A stretch of 64,000 nt of DNA from Denitratisoma sp. (lineage in GTDB: Bacteria; Pseudomonadota; Gammaproteobacteria; Burkholderiales; Rhodocyclaceae), in NCBI GenBank assembly GCA_032027165.1, contig JAVSMO010000001.1, positions 570,865 to 634,864 of the forward strand, written 5' to 3'. Numbering within the stretch: position 1 is the stretch's first letter; each line of letters starts with the position of its first letter. Below the pieces are notes generated by a model. It searched no databases. It had not been told where the DNA came from and worked only from the letters and a program-made list of their open reading frames with translations. This document shows positions 62,487 through 64,000 of the stretch, piece by piece. A program made the translations under genes and the position numbers.

Positions 62487-64000
62487 ATGGCAAGGAAGTC
62501 TTTTCCCCTGCTCGCCCTGGTCATCGTCGGCTGGACGCTGACGATCCTGGCCTCGCTCGCCTGGACTGTCTACAGCGAGCGCGAACAGATGCTGGAGCTG
62601 GCGCGCAGCGAGGCCCAGGCCAACTTCAACAAGGACATCACCATCCGCCGCTGGGCGACGACGCACGGCGGGGTCTACGTTCCCATCACCGAGAAGCAGA
62701 AGCCAGTGGCGTTCCTGTCGCACATCCCCCAGCGGGACGTGGTCACGGCGGACGGCCAGCGGCTGACCCTGCTCAACCCGGCCTCCATGCTGCGGCAGAT
62801 GATGGACGAATATGCCGAAACCTACGGCGTCCGCGGCCGCATCACCGGACTGAAATACCTCAATCCGGGCAATGCACCGGACGAGTGGGAACGCGTCCAG
62901 CTGGAGGCCTTCGTGCGCGGCGAGCGGCAGGAGGCGTGGGCCGTCGGCGAGATCGGCGGCAAGCCCTATCTGCGCTACATCCAGGTGATGCTCATGGAGG
63001 AGGGCTGCATCAAGTGCCATGCCGTCCTTGGCTACACGCGCGTCGGCGAGGTGCGCGGCGGCATCGGCGTCAGCGTGCCGCTGGAACCCTATCGGAACCA
63101 GTACGACGAAGAGTTGCGGGGTCTCGGACTGTCGCATGGCGGCTTGTGGCTGATCGGCATGCTCGGCATCGGCGCGGTCGGCAGGGTGCTGCGCCAGCGC
63201 CGGCGCGAGCATGACCGCATGGTGGACGAGCTTGCCGAGCGGGAGGAGCGGCTGAAGCTGGCCCTGCACGGGGCCGACCTCGGCCTGTGGGACTGGCACA
63301 TTCCGAGCGGCAGGGTGATCTTCAACGAGCGCTGGGCGCAGATGATCGGCTACCGGCTGGACGAGATCGAGCCGCACGTCAGCTCCTGGGGGCGGCTGGT
63401 TCATCCGGACGACATGCCGCGCGTGCGCGAGGTGCTCGATGCGCATCTGGAAGGCCGCACGCCTTTCTACGAGACCGAGCACCGCATGAAGGCGAAGAGC
63501 GGCGCCTGGGTCTGGGTGCTGGACCGCGGCCGGGTCATCGGGCGCGACGCCAGGGGAGCGCCGCTGCGCGCCGTCGGCACGCACCTGGACATCACCGAGC
63601 GCAAGCGGACCGAGGAAACCATGCGCGACTTCGCCGCCGCGCTGGAGGCGAAGGTGAACGAGCGCACCGCCGAGCTGCAGCGCGCCTACAAGGAGCTGGA
63701 GTCGTTTTCCTATTCGATCTCGCACGACCTGCGCACGCCGTTGCGGGCCATCAACGGCTACGCCTCGGTGCTGGAGGAGGACGAGAAGACGCTCAGCCCC
63801 GAGAGCCGCGAGCTGCTGGAGCGCATCAAGGTCGGCGCCGTGCGCATGGGCGAACTGATCGACGACATGCTCGACTTCACCCGTCTCGGGCGCAGCGACT
63901 TCATCGTCAAGGAGGTCCTGATGACGCCGCTGGCGCGCGGCGTCGTGGCCGAGCTGGCAGAGCCGTATCCGGACGCCGAGATCGTGGTGGGCGACCTGGG
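62487..64000 (+). CDS. PAS sensor histidine kinase with DUF3365 haem-like sensor domain, 3' end outside window
   Basis: At least 504 residues before the window ends. An N-terminal transmembrane helix (about 6-27) and a DUF3365-type sensor region with CIKCH (a possible c-type haem site, about 173-177) are followed by a second transmembrane helix (about 214-232). Then come a PAS/PAC domain (about 250-375) and the HisKA phosphoacceptor box SYSISHDLRTPLRAINGY (about 409-426). It follows hoxH by 25 bases, so it may be co-transcribed and regulate redox genes. The ATP-binding domain lies beyond the window. Confidence 0.9.
   Translation, partial: MARKSFPLLALVIVGWTLTILASLAWTVYSEREQMLELARSEAQANFNKDITIRRWATTHGGVYVPITEKQKPVAFLSHIPQRDVVTADGQRLTLLNPASMLRQMMDEYAETYGVRGRITGLKYLNPGNAPDEWERVQLEAFVRGERQEAWAVGEIGGKPYLRYIQVMLMEEGCIKCHAVLGYTRVGEVRGGIGVSVPLEPYRNQYDEELRGLGLSHGGLWLIGMLGIGAVGRVLRQRRREHDRMVDELAEREERLKLALHGADLGLWDWHIPSGRVIFNERWAQMIGYRLDEIEPHVSSWGRLVHPDDMPRVREVLDAHLEGRTPFYETEHRMKAKSGAWVWVLDRGRVIGRDARGAPLRAVGTHLDITERKRTEETMRDFAAALEAKVNERTAELQRAYKELESFSYSISHDLRTPLRAINGYASVLEEDEKTLSPESRELLERIKVGAVRMGELIDDMLDFTRLGRSDFIVKEVLMTPLARGVVAELAEPYPDAEIVVGDL

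Overview
The window is one contiguous piece of a GC-rich (by eye about two-thirds G+C) proteobacterial chromosome. The gene set points to a chemolithotrophic or mixotrophic Betaproteobacterium of the Sulfuritalea/Rhodocyclales/Thiobacillus kind. It carries a complete reverse-type (oxidative) dissimilatory sulfite reductase locus, two different [NiFe]-hydrogenases and an adenosylcobalamin-dependent ribonucleotide reductase. The lineage is an inference from gene content; no rRNA gene or other phylogenetic marker is present.

Layout. 1-8.1 kb: the 3' part of a giant RTX/cadherin-like secreted protein, its HlyD-type adaptor, and a tiny lipoprotein behind a structured leader. 8.2-22.0 kb (minus strand): dsrA-B-E-F-H-C-M-K-L-J-O-P-N-R followed by cysG, the sulfur oxidation core with its own sirohaem supply. 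22.3-27.1 kb (plus strand, divergent from dsrA): a compact, poorly understood operon. It encodes a small conserved protein, a Cas6/Cmx6-like protein without any CRISPR array, a double TusA sulfur carrier, two cysteine-free DsrC homologues, an Fe(II)/2-oxoglutarate dioxygenase and two unknown proteins. This is the best candidate here for an undescribed system. 27.2-35.6 kb: accessory genes, including a TetR/hydrolase pair with a double operator, DUF488, a GNAT acetyltransferase, HslR, a DUF4160/DUF2442 pair, a HepT/MntA toxin-antitoxin pair, and an AT-richer block with HEPN and zinc-ribbon proteins. 35.8-48.5 kb: nrdJ, a zinc exporter, acetate kinase with a MaoC-phosphotransacylase fusion, an ECF sigma/anti-sigma pair, a cell-wall amidase, an EAL/HDOD regulator and envelope proteins. 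48.9-55.4 kb: a hyb-type membrane-bound uptake hydrogenase operon (hybOABC-D-G-E). 55.4-57.8 kb: housekeeping genes. 57.9-62.5 kb: hoxFUYH, a soluble NAD-linked hydrogenase behind an FNR-type site. 62.5 kb to the end: a sensor histidine kinase cut by the window edge.

How it fits together: sulfur from stored or polysulfide sources passes through TusA and DsrEFH to DsrC, is oxidised to sulfite by DsrAB, and the electrons leave through DsrL and the DsrMKJOP membrane complex. CysG makes sirohaem and DsrN amidates it. H2 oxidation feeds quinone (Hyb) and NAD+ (Hox).

The most striking sequence-level signal is a dispersed two-block motif: CGCCG, nine bases, then GACTGACTTT. It recurs 14 times with invariant spacing, inside genes and between them, in gene-sense orientation in 13 of 14 cases.
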